Source: CAVVEC01 sp963770485 (GTDB lineage: Bacteria; Acidobacteriota; Terriglobia; Terriglobales; Acidobacteriaceae). Taken from it: a stretch of DNA of 64,000 nucleotides. The notes below the pieces were generated by a model. The model saw only the letters and a list, made by a program, of their open reading frames with translations. It did not search any database and was not told the DNA's origin. Each line of letters opens with the position of its first letter. Position 1 is the stretch's first letter. The stretch spans positions 124,001 to 188,000 of the forward strand of contig CAVYPX010000017.1 in NCBI GenBank assembly GCA_963770485.1, in the 5' to 3' direction. Positions 54,285-62,663 of this stretch are shown piece by piece. Both the position numbers and the translations under genes were made by a program.

Positions 54285-54815
54285 CTATTGCAAGTTGGTA
54301 TAGGCCGCGCAAGCCGCGTTGGTGGTGACCGGAGCGGTGTTGCCCACAGCCGTAAAGCGGATCACGCCGTCTTCGTTCGAGCAGAAACCGCGCACGCCCG
54401 TAGTATTCAGTGCAGCCGGAACGCCGCCGACGGTGTAGCCCAGGTTCAAGCCGCCCGCTGCGACTACGCCCAAACCAAAGTAGTAGCCGCTCTTAGGCGC
54501 GGCCGGTACAGTGGCATTGGCCAGCACCCAGTCAATCAAGCAAGCGCTGGTCGAGGTCGGGGTCACAGTAAGCGGGCAACCGGTCGCGGCCGGAGGACCC
54601 AAGGCCAGGATGGTTCCCGCGTAACCCACGGTCGGATAGCTGGAAAGATAAGCGACCTGGGACGTGTTAATGGTACGAACTGAGCTGACCGCAGAGGACT
54701 CGTTGGCCGCAATGCGCGCCCGCAACAGGTTCGGAATCGCGATGGCCGCGATGATTAGAATAATCGCAACCACGATCAGCAACTCAATCAGTGAAAAACC
54801 CTTCTGTTTCCGCAT
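54285..54815 (-). CDS. pilA: Type IV major-pilin-like protein (copy 1)
   Basis: 176 residues from ATG at 54815. MRKQKG^FSLIELLIVVAIIL is a textbook type IVa prepilin N-terminus with Glu5, followed by AIPNLLRARIAANESSAV. The globular part has Cys pairs (ATGCPLTVTPTSTSACLIDW, GFCSNEDGVIRFTAVG) and ends CAAYTNLQ. The pilB/pilC/pilMNOP machine at 41-49 kb could assemble it. Close paralogue of the next gene; both may be distinct fibre subunits or expression variants. Own promoter (sigma-54-like) and terminator. Confidence 0.93.
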   Translation of the reverse strand: MRKQKGFSLIELLIVVAIILIIAAIAIPNLLRARIAANESSAVSSVRTINTSQVAYLSSYPTVGYAGTILALGPPAATGCPLTVTPTSTSACLIDWVLANATVPAAPKSGYYFGLGVVAAGGLNLGYTVGGVPAALNTTGVRGFCSNEDGVIRFTAVGNTAPVTTNAACAAYTNLQ

Positions 54816-54881
54816 CTCGTTTTCCCTTCTTCTCCGTTTTATCAGGTATGGTCTCAGTAGACCCAATTGCCGATTATGTTC

Positions 54882-54896
54882 GCATTTTAGCGGCCA
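54882..54896 (-). promoter_or_regulatory. Candidate sigma-54 promoter of pilin copy 1
   Basis: On the minus strand TGGCCGCTAAAATGC: GG and GC separated by exactly 10 nt, about 67 nt before the ATG. Match to TTGC is weaker than for copy 2. Confidence 0.5.
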
Positions 54897-55116
54897 GAAC
54901 CAAAAGTTACCAAGGGGACTGCTCCAAATCCTAGGCACGCTTTATTTTCAAGGGTTACGCACTCCTTAGTAACGGTGGTTCTTTCCCCGAGGTGGTGTCG
55001 GGCTGCCATTCCTATCAGATTTTGTCGGCGGGATGACAACTTGTGTCATTTTGCCACAAGAGGCTGAGACTAGAATCCCAGAATGGAATCAGGCTGCTTC
55101 GCGGCACCTGAGCCAG

Positions 55117-55149
55117 ACAAAAAGAGAGCCACGGATCTCTCCGTGGCTC
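55117..55149 (-). terminator. Rho-independent terminator after the second pilin gene
   Basis: Perfect 10-bp stem GAGCCACGGA / TCCGTGGCTC, 4-nt loop, then TCTTTTTGT on the minus strand. Same layout as after copy 1. Confidence 0.87.
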
Positions 55150-55157
55150 CCCGGCGG

Positions 55158-55175
55158 GTACCCTCCCCCAGGTAC
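55158..55175 (-). other. Conserved hairpin in the pilin 3' UTR (copy 2)
   Basis: Same GTACC / GGTAC stem and loop as at 54252-54269. Confidence 0.6.
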
Positions 55176-55190
55176 TTCGCCCAACTGTCG

Positions 55191-55721
55191 CTATTGCAAA
55201 AGGGTATAGGCGGAGCAGGCCGCATTGGTGGTCACAGGAGCTGTGTTGCCGATCGCCGTAAAGCGGATGACGCCGTCGTCATTGGAGCAGAAGCCGCGCA
55301 CGCCCGTAGAATTCAGTGAAGCCGGAACGCTGCCGACGGTGTATGCCGCGTTTACGCCACCGCCAGCCGTAATACCCAAAGCGAAATAGTAGCCGCTCCT
55401 GGGGGATGCGGGAACCGTGGCGTTGGCCAGCACCCAGTCAATCAGGCAAGCGCTGGTTGAGGTCGGGACAACGGTGTTGGGACAACCCGTCGCGGCGGGA
55501 GGTCCCAGTGCCAGAACCGTGCCGGCAAAGCCTACCGTCGGGTAGGTCGATTGAAAGGCGGTTTGCGATGTGTTGATCGTGCGAATCGCGCTGACCGCCG
55601 AGGACTCGTTAGCCGCAATCCGCGCCCGCAACAGGTTCGGAATCGCAATGGCAGCAATGATTAGAATGATGGCTACCACGATGAGCAATTCGATCAGTGA
55701 GAAACCTTTTTGTTTATTCAT
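55191..55721 (-). CDS. pilA: Type IV major-pilin-like protein (copy 2)
   Basis: 176 residues from ATG at 55721 (a longer ORF start at 55745 is less likely because the prepilin leader MNKQKG is complete here). MNKQKG^FSLIELLIVVAIIL, then AIPNLLRARIAANESSAVSA. Very similar to copy 1, including ATGCPNTVVPTSTSACLIDW and GFCSNDDGVIRFTAIGNTAP; it ends ACSAYTLLQ. The duplication includes the 3' hairpin and terminator layout. Confidence 0.93.
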   Translation of the reverse strand: MNKQKGFSLIELLIVVAIILIIAAIAIPNLLRARIAANESSAVSAIRTINTSQTAFQSTYPTVGFAGTVLALGPPAATGCPNTVVPTSTSACLIDWVLANATVPASPRSGYYFALGITAGGGVNAAYTVGSVPASLNSTGVRGFCSNDDGVIRFTAIGNTAPVTTNAACSAYTLLQ

Positions 55722-55780
55722 CACGTCTACCTTGGCTCCAGTCACGGAATGCTTACTTTCAACAAGCCAACCTCAAGTGG

Positions 55781-55796
55781 GGCAATTTGGCTGCCA
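55781..55796 (-). promoter_or_regulatory. Candidate sigma-54 promoter of pilin copy 2
   Basis: On the minus strand TGGCAGCCAAATTGCC: TGGCA and TTGC with GG-N10-GC spacing, about 60 nt before the ATG. Major pilin genes are classically transcribed by sigma-54 with PilR. Confidence 0.65.
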
Positions 55797-55955
55797 TCAT
55801 GACCTGGAACCGCCTAGACCATAGTTGGCGCCGGCTAAGTCCTATGCTTGCACTAGTGGGGAAGAGAAACAACAAACAGGTGTACCCAGGAACCAATTAC
55901 GACAGTGACCCGAGGGGCAAGAAATGTGACAAATTTCGTCAGGCCCAGCGGCCTA

Positions 55956-57164
55956 TCACGACACTTTTATCACTACACAGGTCACGTCATCGTGCTGGGG
56001 TGTGGTTCCGACAAATTCATCGAGTCCGCCGATGACGCGGCGCAGCAGTTCATCCGGCGACGCGGTTACTCCGGCCTGCAGAACATCCAGCAGTCGCGGC
56101 TCGCCGTACTCCTCTTCCCGCGCGTTTACCGCCTCCACCAGGCCATCGGTGAAGATCACCAGCCAATCGCCCGCTTGCAAGCTCACGCGACCGGACTGAT
56201 AAGAGGCATCCGCCTGGATCCCCAGCGGCAATCCGCCATTACTGAGCCGTTCGATCGCTCCCGAGCTACGCCGCAGAATCGGTGCGTTGTGTCCGGCATT
56301 GATGTAGGTCAATGCGTGGCTGTCGGGATCAAACTCCGCCAGGAATGCGGTGGTGAAGCGCCGGCCACCCTGGCTGTTGGTGCACGCGTAGTGGTTCATG
56401 CTTGCCACCAGCTCAGGCAGCGAGCAGGAGGTTTCCGAAAGAGTTCTAAGGCTGGCCTGGAAGGTGGCCATGAGCAGCGCCGCGGGAATGCTTTTTCCAG
56501 CGACGTCGGCTACGGCGAGAAGAAAATGTGGCTGGCGGGAATCCGTGACCGGCCGCGCGAACACGTCGTAAAAGTCTCCGGCAACCGTATTGGCCGGCTT
56601 GGTGGCGAAGGCCAGGGTTAAACCCGGTACTGGAGGAGGCGCTGCGGGCAGCAGCCAGCTTTGGATGTCGCGGGCGATTTCCAGGTCGCGCTTCATGACT
56701 ACGCGGTCTGCGATTTCCAGCATCAGCAGAATGAAAATCAGTCCCCCGCCCCAAAAATGCGGATCGAGTTCAAGGACCACGAGTTCTCCCGACTTCCCGT
56801 GATAACTGTAACCGCCGGCGGGAAAGATCAAGAGCAAAGTGCCCAGGAGCAGCAACACCCGACGCGCGGGAGTAAGTTTCTCCAGAATCGCCCAGGCGAA
56901 TTCCTGAACCGTATGCCAGAGATTGTGGCGGCGGGTTTCCTTTGGCGACCGGGCAGCGAAATCGCGCTGATAGAGCCGGTAACTGGCGCGGGCGTCAACT
57001 CTGAACTGCTTCCACAGTTGGCTGAGTTCGAGTCCTTCAGTGACCCGTTGCCAGAACCGGTCGAGCTGCACGAAGAACGCTGGCCGGGGCTTGGCATTCG
57101 GCGGAGGCGGCGCTGGAGCGGCTTGGTAGCGAGGCGAACTCATGGCAACCGTGGGAGCAGCCAT
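55956..57164 (-). CDS. SpoIIE-type PP2C serine phosphatase, membrane-bound
   Basis: 402 residues. Two central membrane helices (about 105-121 and 135-152), then the PP2C/RsbU domain: VAGDFYDVFARPV, LAVADVAGKSIPAALLMATF, TYINAGHNAPILRR, WLVIFTDGLVEAVNAREEEY, PQHDDVTCVVIKV, with the metal-binding Asp residues present. Probably dephosphorylates an anti-sigma-factor antagonist (partner switching). No STAS or RsbW gene is nearby. Followed by a larger phosphatase of the same class upstream on the same strand. Confidence 0.9.
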   Translation of the reverse strand: MAAPTVAMSSPRYQAAPAPPPPNAKPRPAFFVQLDRFWQRVTEGLELSQLWKQFRVDARASYRLYQRDFAARSPKETRRHNLWHTVQEFAWAILEKLTPARRVLLLLGTLLLIFPAGGYSYHGKSGELVVLELDPHFWGGGLIFILLMLEIADRVVMKRDLEIARDIQSWLLPAAPPPVPGLTLAFATKPANTVAGDFYDVFARPVTDSRQPHFLLAVADVAGKSIPAALLMATFQASLRTLSETSCSLPELVASMNHYACTNSQGGRRFTTAFLAEFDPDSHALTYINAGHNAPILRRSSGAIERLSNGGLPLGIQADASYQSGRVSLQAGDWLVIFTDGLVEAVNAREEEYGEPRLLDVLQAGVTASPDELLRRVIGGLDEFVGTTPQHDDVTCVVIKVS

Positions 57165-57257
57165 TATAGAAGCTGGAGCGACAAAACGGCGGTCGACAGA
57201 AGACGGGCGCCCTCGCCCGTCACAAGCGACGTGCCAGCACCGCCGAGGCAGCCGCGC

Positions 57258-59876
57258 CTACGCTGCAGGTTGTGCGCGCAGCACCACCAGCGTCATGTCG
57301 TCGTGCTGCTTGGCCCCAGCCACAAACGTGTCGGCGGCTTGCATGATGCGAGTGATAATCTCCAGCGGACTCAGCCCGGCACAACCGTTCAGGGTCTCGA
57401 CCATCCGTTCTTCACCCCATTCTTCGTCAGCACCATTCATGGCTTCGCTGATGCCATCGGTGAAGGCGATGAAGATGTCTCCCGGCGCAATCGTCAAAGC
57501 AGCCTGCTCATACGGAAAGCTCTGGAGCAAACCGACCACTGTTCCGCCGGTCTCCAGCCGTGAAAGCTGCCACTTGCCGTCGCAGTGATGAAACAGCATC
57601 GGCGGATTGTGTCCGGCGTTCACGTAAGTTAGCTGCCGCGAAGCGGGATGGTATTGCCCGTAGAAAAAAGTCGCATAGCGGTTGGCGGAGGAAGCTTCAT
57701 AGACCAGCCGGTTGACATTGCTCACTAACGCCGCAAGGTTCTCCGGGGCACGTGTGGCCTCACCACGCAGCGAGGCCTGCAAGCTGGCCATCATCAAAGC
57801 GGCAGCAATGCCTTTGCCGGAAACATCGCCGATCGCAATTCCAAGCTGGCCTCCCGGCAGGGCCAGAAAATCGTAATAGTCGCCGTCTACGCCGAGCGCC
57901 GGACGGCAAGCGCCCGCATATTCAATGCCTGCGATAGGAGGCAGGGTCTGCGGGAAAAGCCGCTCCTGCACTTCGCGAGCGATCTCTACCTCGCGGTTCA
58001 GACGTTCGCGCTGCGCGACCTCCTCCGTGATCGCGGCCATGAGGCGCGCATTCTCCAGCGCCAGGCCTGTCTGCGCGGCCACAGATTTCAGCAATCGCAC
58101 GTCGGTGCCCGAGTAGGGCTCATCGGATCGCTTCGGCCCCAGGCTGATGAATCCTAAGAGTTGATCGCGCGCGCTGAGGGGCAACAGCAGTTCGGCCTGG
58201 AGCTGCGCCAGTTTGGCGCGATCTTCTTCACCCACGTCGGGCTCCCGATACAACCAGGAATCGGGATCATCGAAGTAAACTCGGGCGGGGTCCTTTTGCT
58301 CTTGCAGTACCTTCACCGTGCCCGTGCCCGCCGCAAAGACCACATCGGGAGCGGCACCGTACCCCAGAGCGTAGGCCGGACGGTAAAGCCCGCCTCCTCC
58401 CAGCAGAACCGCCACGTGCGGGATGTGTAGCGTGTCCGAGATGCGCGCGGCCACAGTTTCAATCAACGGCCGCGTTTCCACCATGCTACGCACTTGATCG
58501 CTGAGATCGTTGAGCACCTGCTCGGCATCGTAGGCCTCGCGGAAGAAGCGGCGGTCGGTCCAGGTGCGCAGCCGTTCTCCAAGTCGAGGAATGCTGAACA
58601 TGGCAGTGACGGCTAGGGCAATGACGATGATTTTCTCGACGCGATTGGAGTGACTTGCAAGCGCGAACGCGGTTGCGATCACAACCGCAATGGCGATGTA
58701 CTGAAGCACGCGTATTCCATTCTTCGCCAACCCATACTGCAAACCTTGGCGCACCACCACCCTTACATCCATCGCACGTTGCACCACAATCACGTAGGCC
58801 AGTGTGAGGGGAAAGATCAGCATCAGCGCCAGGGCGATCCCGATGAGCCAACTGGGATATATGTCGTAGAGCGACTTTCCCCGAATCTCTGCGGTGACGG
58901 TGAGGATGAACAGGGGAAGGGTTCCGACGGTCGTACCCCAATAGAGCAATTGCAGCCTCCGCCGGGCATCGCGGGAAATGGCCATCGCAGACTTGGTGAA
59001 GATGGCGGTGAAAAAGCCGAAGCCCACAACGCAGTAGAGGTATAGCTGCAGCGGAGTTTGCCAACCAAGAAAGCTGTAATAGACCGACTGCGCGGCAGAA
59101 TAACTTGTCATCTCGAGCACCGCGATCCTTACCATGACAACTCCTCCAGCCACTGCGGGAGCGATTACAAGCCAGGGGATCACTTGCCGCCAGGGGCCCA
59201 GGCGCGTCCAGAAAGGAAACGGCTCCGGGAAGAAAAAGCCGAACAGGAACATGAAGATCGGCCAGGAAGCCGCAAGGGTCATGTGATAGCCCATCGCCAC
59301 TTCGCGTAATCCCGGCCCCCAGCTCTCAATCGTGAATGAAGCTCCTACGAGCTGGGCAAAGCAGAGCAGCAGCCCGAGGACCACCCACGCCAGCCGATCC
59401 CTCGGTCTGACCAGCACTACCCAACAGCCCAGCAGGATGCAGCCGAAGGGCATCACCACCTGTAGCGCAAGGTCGAGCACAATTTTGGTGATCGGTGTTG
59501 TAGCCGCCGTGACTGGCAGGTCTACGGTGTGGACTTCTGTGCCGGAACGAACCGTGACTCGGATGCGGTCGCCAATCCGCGTATGGGCGAGCGATTCTGC
59601 CAGGACGGCAGTGCCCGTGTACTTGCTTCCATTCACTTCGAGGATGCTATCGCCTTTGTGAAGGCCGAGTTTTTCTGCTTCTGGTGAAACCGTCTCGAGC
59701 GAGGAGAGGGCGGTGGCGGGAGCGATGAGCGGAATGTGCACTATCTCACCGCGCCAGATGTCCTGGCTGAATCTCAGCTGATAGAGGACAGATCCAACGA
59801 ACAAGATCGCCAATGCGATGTACTGCCACACCGGAAATGCAGGCTTTCGGTTCGAGAGGCTGGCTCGCATCGGCAT
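57258..59876 (-). CDS. PDZ-membrane-GAF-SpoIIE phosphatase
   Basis: About 872 residues from ATG at 59876; ATG at 59948 would overlap the radical SAM gene by 41 bp. Order: membrane helix (YIALAILFVGSVLYQLRF), PDZ-like domain (EKLGLHKGDSILEVNGSKYT), then seven or so membrane helices, GAF domain (QVRSMVETRPLIETVAARIS, QLLGFISLGPKRSDEPYSGT), coiled coil and PP2C domain (GVDGDYYDFLALPGGQLGIA, IGDVSGKGIAAALMMASLQA, FTDGISEAMNGADEEW). PDZ outside, GAF and phosphatase inside: likely a signal-input phosphatase in partner switching. Confidence 0.9.
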   Translation of the reverse strand: MPMRASLSNRKPAFPVWQYIALAILFVGSVLYQLRFSQDIWRGEIVHIPLIAPATALSSLETVSPEAEKLGLHKGDSILEVNGSKYTGTAVLAESLAHTRIGDRIRVTVRSGTEVHTVDLPVTAATTPITKIVLDLALQVVMPFGCILLGCWVVLVRPRDRLAWVVLGLLLCFAQLVGASFTIESWGPGLREVAMGYHMTLAASWPIFMFLFGFFFPEPFPFWTRLGPWRQVIPWLVIAPAVAGGVVMVRIAVLEMTSYSAAQSVYYSFLGWQTPLQLYLYCVVGFGFFTAIFTKSAMAISRDARRRLQLLYWGTTVGTLPLFILTVTAEIRGKSLYDIYPSWLIGIALALMLIFPLTLAYVIVVQRAMDVRVVVRQGLQYGLAKNGIRVLQYIAIAVVIATAFALASHSNRVEKIIVIALAVTAMFSIPRLGERLRTWTDRRFFREAYDAEQVLNDLSDQVRSMVETRPLIETVAARISDTLHIPHVAVLLGGGGLYRPAYALGYGAAPDVVFAAGTGTVKVLQEQKDPARVYFDDPDSWLYREPDVGEEDRAKLAQLQAELLLPLSARDQLLGFISLGPKRSDEPYSGTDVRLLKSVAAQTGLALENARLMAAITEEVAQRERLNREVEIAREVQERLFPQTLPPIAGIEYAGACRPALGVDGDYYDFLALPGGQLGIAIGDVSGKGIAAALMMASLQASLRGEATRAPENLAALVSNVNRLVYEASSANRYATFFYGQYHPASRQLTYVNAGHNPPMLFHHCDGKWQLSRLETGGTVVGLLQSFPYEQAALTIAPGDIFIAFTDGISEAMNGADEEWGEERMVETLNGCAGLSPLEIITRIMQAADTFVAGAKQHDDMTLVVLRAQPAA

Positions 59877-59907
59877 GATTGTACCTTGTGGCGGCTTCCT
59901 GCATGGC

Positions 59908-60915
59908 TCAGAACAGTTTGAGTTGATCTGAGGTTTCGCCGGCCGCAAGCGGATGGGTCCTCTGGCTATAGCGGTCGTAATCGCTGCGGATGCCGTATTT
60001 CTGACGCAGTCGCGCCATCAGCTGCGAAAGGCGTTTACGGTGCGGCGCCGGGAGGAATGCTCGATCTTTGAAGCGTTGTCTGTAGCTTTCAACGAGTTGG
60101 GGAAACTTCTCCTCAAGGAACGGGAGAAAAACGGCGGCGGAGCAAGGTTTCAAGAAAAGAGAATTGGCGAAGATGTATTTTCCGCCCACCTCAGCCGTGG
60201 CGCGAACCAGCGCCTCCAGGTCGCGTGGCGAATCGGTGATGCCGGGAAGGACCGGCGCACAGATTACGCCCGCGTTAACACCCGCCTGGTTGAGATTTCG
60301 AACCGCCTCCAGCCGAAGATCGGGACGCGGCGCTCGTGGTTCAAGGATCCGGGCCAACTCGGTCTTCAGGGTGGTGATCGTGAGATTCACAAACAGCCGG
60401 TTGTTTTTCGCGACGTCGGTTAACAGGTCGATATCGCGCACGACCAGGTTCGACTTCGTAACAATGCCGATTTCCAGCCCGCGATGCCGGGAAAATTCCT
60501 CAAGAATAGCCCGCGTCACCTCGAAGCGCCTCTCGGCCGGCTGATAGGGATCGGTTGCGGTGCCAATCGCGATTTCCTCTCCCGGCTTGACATGACGCAG
60601 TTCCTGGCGCAGCAGGTCAGCGGCGTGTTGCTTGACGAAAATCTTCTGCTCGAAATCCACCCCGTCGCGTAGTTCCATGAATTCGTGCGTGTAGCGGGCA
60701 TAGCAGTACTTGCAAGCAAACTCGCAGCCGCGATAAGGATTGATGGTCCAGGTGAAGGGCATGCGCGTGCCGGTGCACCGATTTAGCAGAGAACGAACCG
60801 GGAGCGTGAAGTATTCGACTTCATGACCTTCCCGCAGGGATTCACCCTCGGAGGCAAGGCGGGCGATACCAACGAGTTTCGGCTTTGACTCGGGAAGAAG
60901 AGGAAGAGAAGCCAT
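59908..60915 (-). CDS. PA0069-family radical SAM protein (SplB-like)
   Basis: 335 residues. Radical SAM Cys motif GCEFACKYCYAR (CxxxCxxC), then TATDPYQPAERRFEVTRAIL, VTKSNLVVRDIDLL, APVLPGITDSP, all as in PA0069/Rv2578c-type proteins related to spore photoproduct lyase. Binds a [4Fe-4S] cluster and SAM; the substrate of this family is not established. Ends 31 nt before the phosphatase start. Confidence 0.92.
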   Translation of the reverse strand: MASLPLLPESKPKLVGIARLASEGESLREGHEVEYFTLPVRSLLNRCTGTRMPFTWTINPYRGCEFACKYCYARYTHEFMELRDGVDFEQKIFVKQHAADLLRQELRHVKPGEEIAIGTATDPYQPAERRFEVTRAILEEFSRHRGLEIGIVTKSNLVVRDIDLLTDVAKNNRLFVNLTITTLKTELARILEPRAPRPDLRLEAVRNLNQAGVNAGVICAPVLPGITDSPRDLEALVRATAEVGGKYIFANSLFLKPCSAAVFLPFLEEKFPQLVESYRQRFKDRAFLPAPHRKRLSQLMARLRQKYGIRSDYDRYSQRTHPLAAGETSDQLKLF

Positions 60916-61205
60916 GGCGATATTCGCTGTTTGTTCGCCATAGACTAGCGCTACAACTTGACCATGTCAACGCCTATTTCGGGGGCGTCTCAATTTCATC
61001 GAATTCCAAGATTCCCAGAAACGATTTGTTATCTCCGCGTACTCTGCGCCTGTTCTCAGCGGTCTCTGCGCTTCAAGGTTTTAACGAGGCCGGCAAACAC
61101 AAAAGGCTTAAATCGCAGAGGCCGCAGAGAACCGCCGCCTGTGGGTTAAGATTGGCGCTACTGCGTCAGGCTTGGCCGGGCGCTGTTTCGAATAGCTTGG
61201 CCAAC
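60916..61205. repeat. Gap with CTCTGCG-type inverted repeat
   Basis: 290 bp. At about 61032-61131 lies TCTCCGCGTACTCTGCGCC ... GGTCTCTGCGCTTCAAGG with the inverse AATCGCAGAGGCCGCAGAGA downstream, a well-known type of dispersed repeat in high-G+C genomes. No gene. Confidence 0.65.
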
Positions 61206-62663
61206 CTATTCCTTCCCGCCCTTCTCGCCCGGTGGCGGCGGAATCGTGATGTCCACGTTGATCACCGGGCCAAGCTCAGTCAGCGGTTTATCGAACTCCG
61301 AGGTGTTGCCGACGACCAGCACGGCAAGTTGATCCTTGTGCAGGTATTTCTCCGCGGCGCGCTCGACATCCGCCTTTTGGACTTTTTCGATTCCAGCCCG
61401 ATAGCGTTCCAGAAAATCAGCGGGGTACGCATAGAATTCGTACGCCATGCGTTCACGCAGAACTTTCTCCGGCGAATCGAAGTTGAAGACAAATGAATTC
61501 AGAATGGAATCCTTGGCGCGCTTGATTTCATCTTCGGAAATCGGATCCTTCTTCAGATCGTCAATCTGCTCGTAGATCGCCTGAATGGACTCCACGGTGC
61601 TCGCGCTCTTGGTCCCCATCGAAATCCGTACCATCCCTGGGTGATCGAAGGCGCTGCCGACACCGCCGCCCACGTCGTAAGCCAGGCCCTTCGCCGTGCG
61701 GATGTTGCGAAACAGCCGCGAGGAAAAGCCGCCTCCGAACGCTTCGTTAAAGACCTGGGTCGCGAAATAATCCGGATTGTCGCGCCGTATACCCAATTCC
61801 ACCATGCGGATGTTGCTTTGATTTACGTCGGGCTTGGCAATCAAGTAATAGCCCGGCTTGGCGGGTTCGAATCGGATTTCAGGCGCCTTTACCGCCGGAC
61901 CTTTCGTCCAGGAGCCGAATGCCTCCCGCAGCTTGGCTTCCATGGCTGCGGAATCGAAATCGCCCACCACGCCCAGAATGATGTTGTTGGGCTGCACGTG
62001 CGACTGATGCCAGTCGATCAAATCCTGTCGGCTGACCGCTGCCACGCTGGCGTACTCCGGCTCACGCGTGTAGGGATTGTTCTTGCCGTAGGCCAGCTTC
62101 GCCGACTCCCGGCCGGCAATTTCGTGCACATCGTCATTGCGGCGGGAGATCGAGTCAAACATCTCTTTCTGCGCGAGATCAACTTTATCGGCGCGAAATT
62201 CGGGCTGGCGCAGCAGTTCGGCGAACACCTTGAACACATCGTCGAAGTCGGCCTTCAGGCAAGACCACGAAATCGTGGTGGAATCTGCGCTGTCGCCGGT
62301 TTCAACCTTGGCGGCGCGAATCTCCAGATAGTCATCCAGCTGATCGCCGGTCTGGGACTTGGTGCCGCCCGTTCGCCAAACTTCGCCATAAATATCGAGC
62401 ATGCCGGTTTTGGCCGCGGGCTCTTCCCGGGAGCCACCACGAATGCGCATTGTGCCGTCGATCAGCGGCAATTCATGATCTTCCTGGAGGAAAACGATCA
62501 TTCCATTAGGAAGCTCGATGCGCTTGGGCTCCTGGGGGTGAAAGGCCGGCAGGGGAGCAATTGGAATCTGCTGCCAATCCGTGGCTTGCGCTGCCGCCCG
62601 AGGGGCGGCTAACACTGCCAACATCACAGAGGCAGCCAACAAACCAGTGAGTTGGCGTTTCAT
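61206..62663 (-). CDS. M16 family peptidase-like subunit, catalytic motif missing
   Basis: 485 residues, signal peptide at 1-25. M16 fold landmarks: RIELPNGMIVFLQEDHELPL, FGGGFSSRLFRNIRTAKGLA, YDVGGGVGSAFDHPG. The zinc motif HxxEH expected near residue 93-100 reads GMLDIYGEVW, so it lacks the metal site, like the non-catalytic partner of M16B pairs. Starts 4 bp inside the end of the catalytic subunit gene (62660-62663), translationally coupled. Confidence 0.9.
   Translation of the reverse strand: MKRQLTGLLAASVMLAVLAAPRAAAQATDWQQIPIAPLPAFHPQEPKRIELPNGMIVFLQEDHELPLIDGTMRIRGGSREEPAAKTGMLDIYGEVWRTGGTKSQTGDQLDDYLEIRAAKVETGDSADSTTISWSCLKADFDDVFKVFAELLRQPEFRADKVDLAQKEMFDSISRRNDDVHEIAGRESAKLAYGKNNPYTREPEYASVAAVSRQDLIDWHQSHVQPNNIILGVVGDFDSAAMEAKLREAFGSWTKGPAVKAPEIRFEPAKPGYYLIAKPDVNQSNIRMVELGIRRDNPDYFATQVFNEAFGGGFSSRLFRNIRTAKGLAYDVGGGVGSAFDHPGMVRISMGTKSASTVESIQAIYEQIDDLKKDPISEDEIKRAKDSILNSFVFNFDSPEKVLRERMAYEFYAYPADFLERYRAGIEKVQKADVERAAEKYLHKDQLAVLVVGNTSEFDKPLTELGPVINVDITIPPPPGEKGGKE

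Larger units (their letters stand above)
54816..55190. other. Region between the two pilin genes
   Basis: 375 bp holding the promoter of copy 1 and the 3' UTR and terminator of copy 2. No other gene. Confidence 0.6.
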
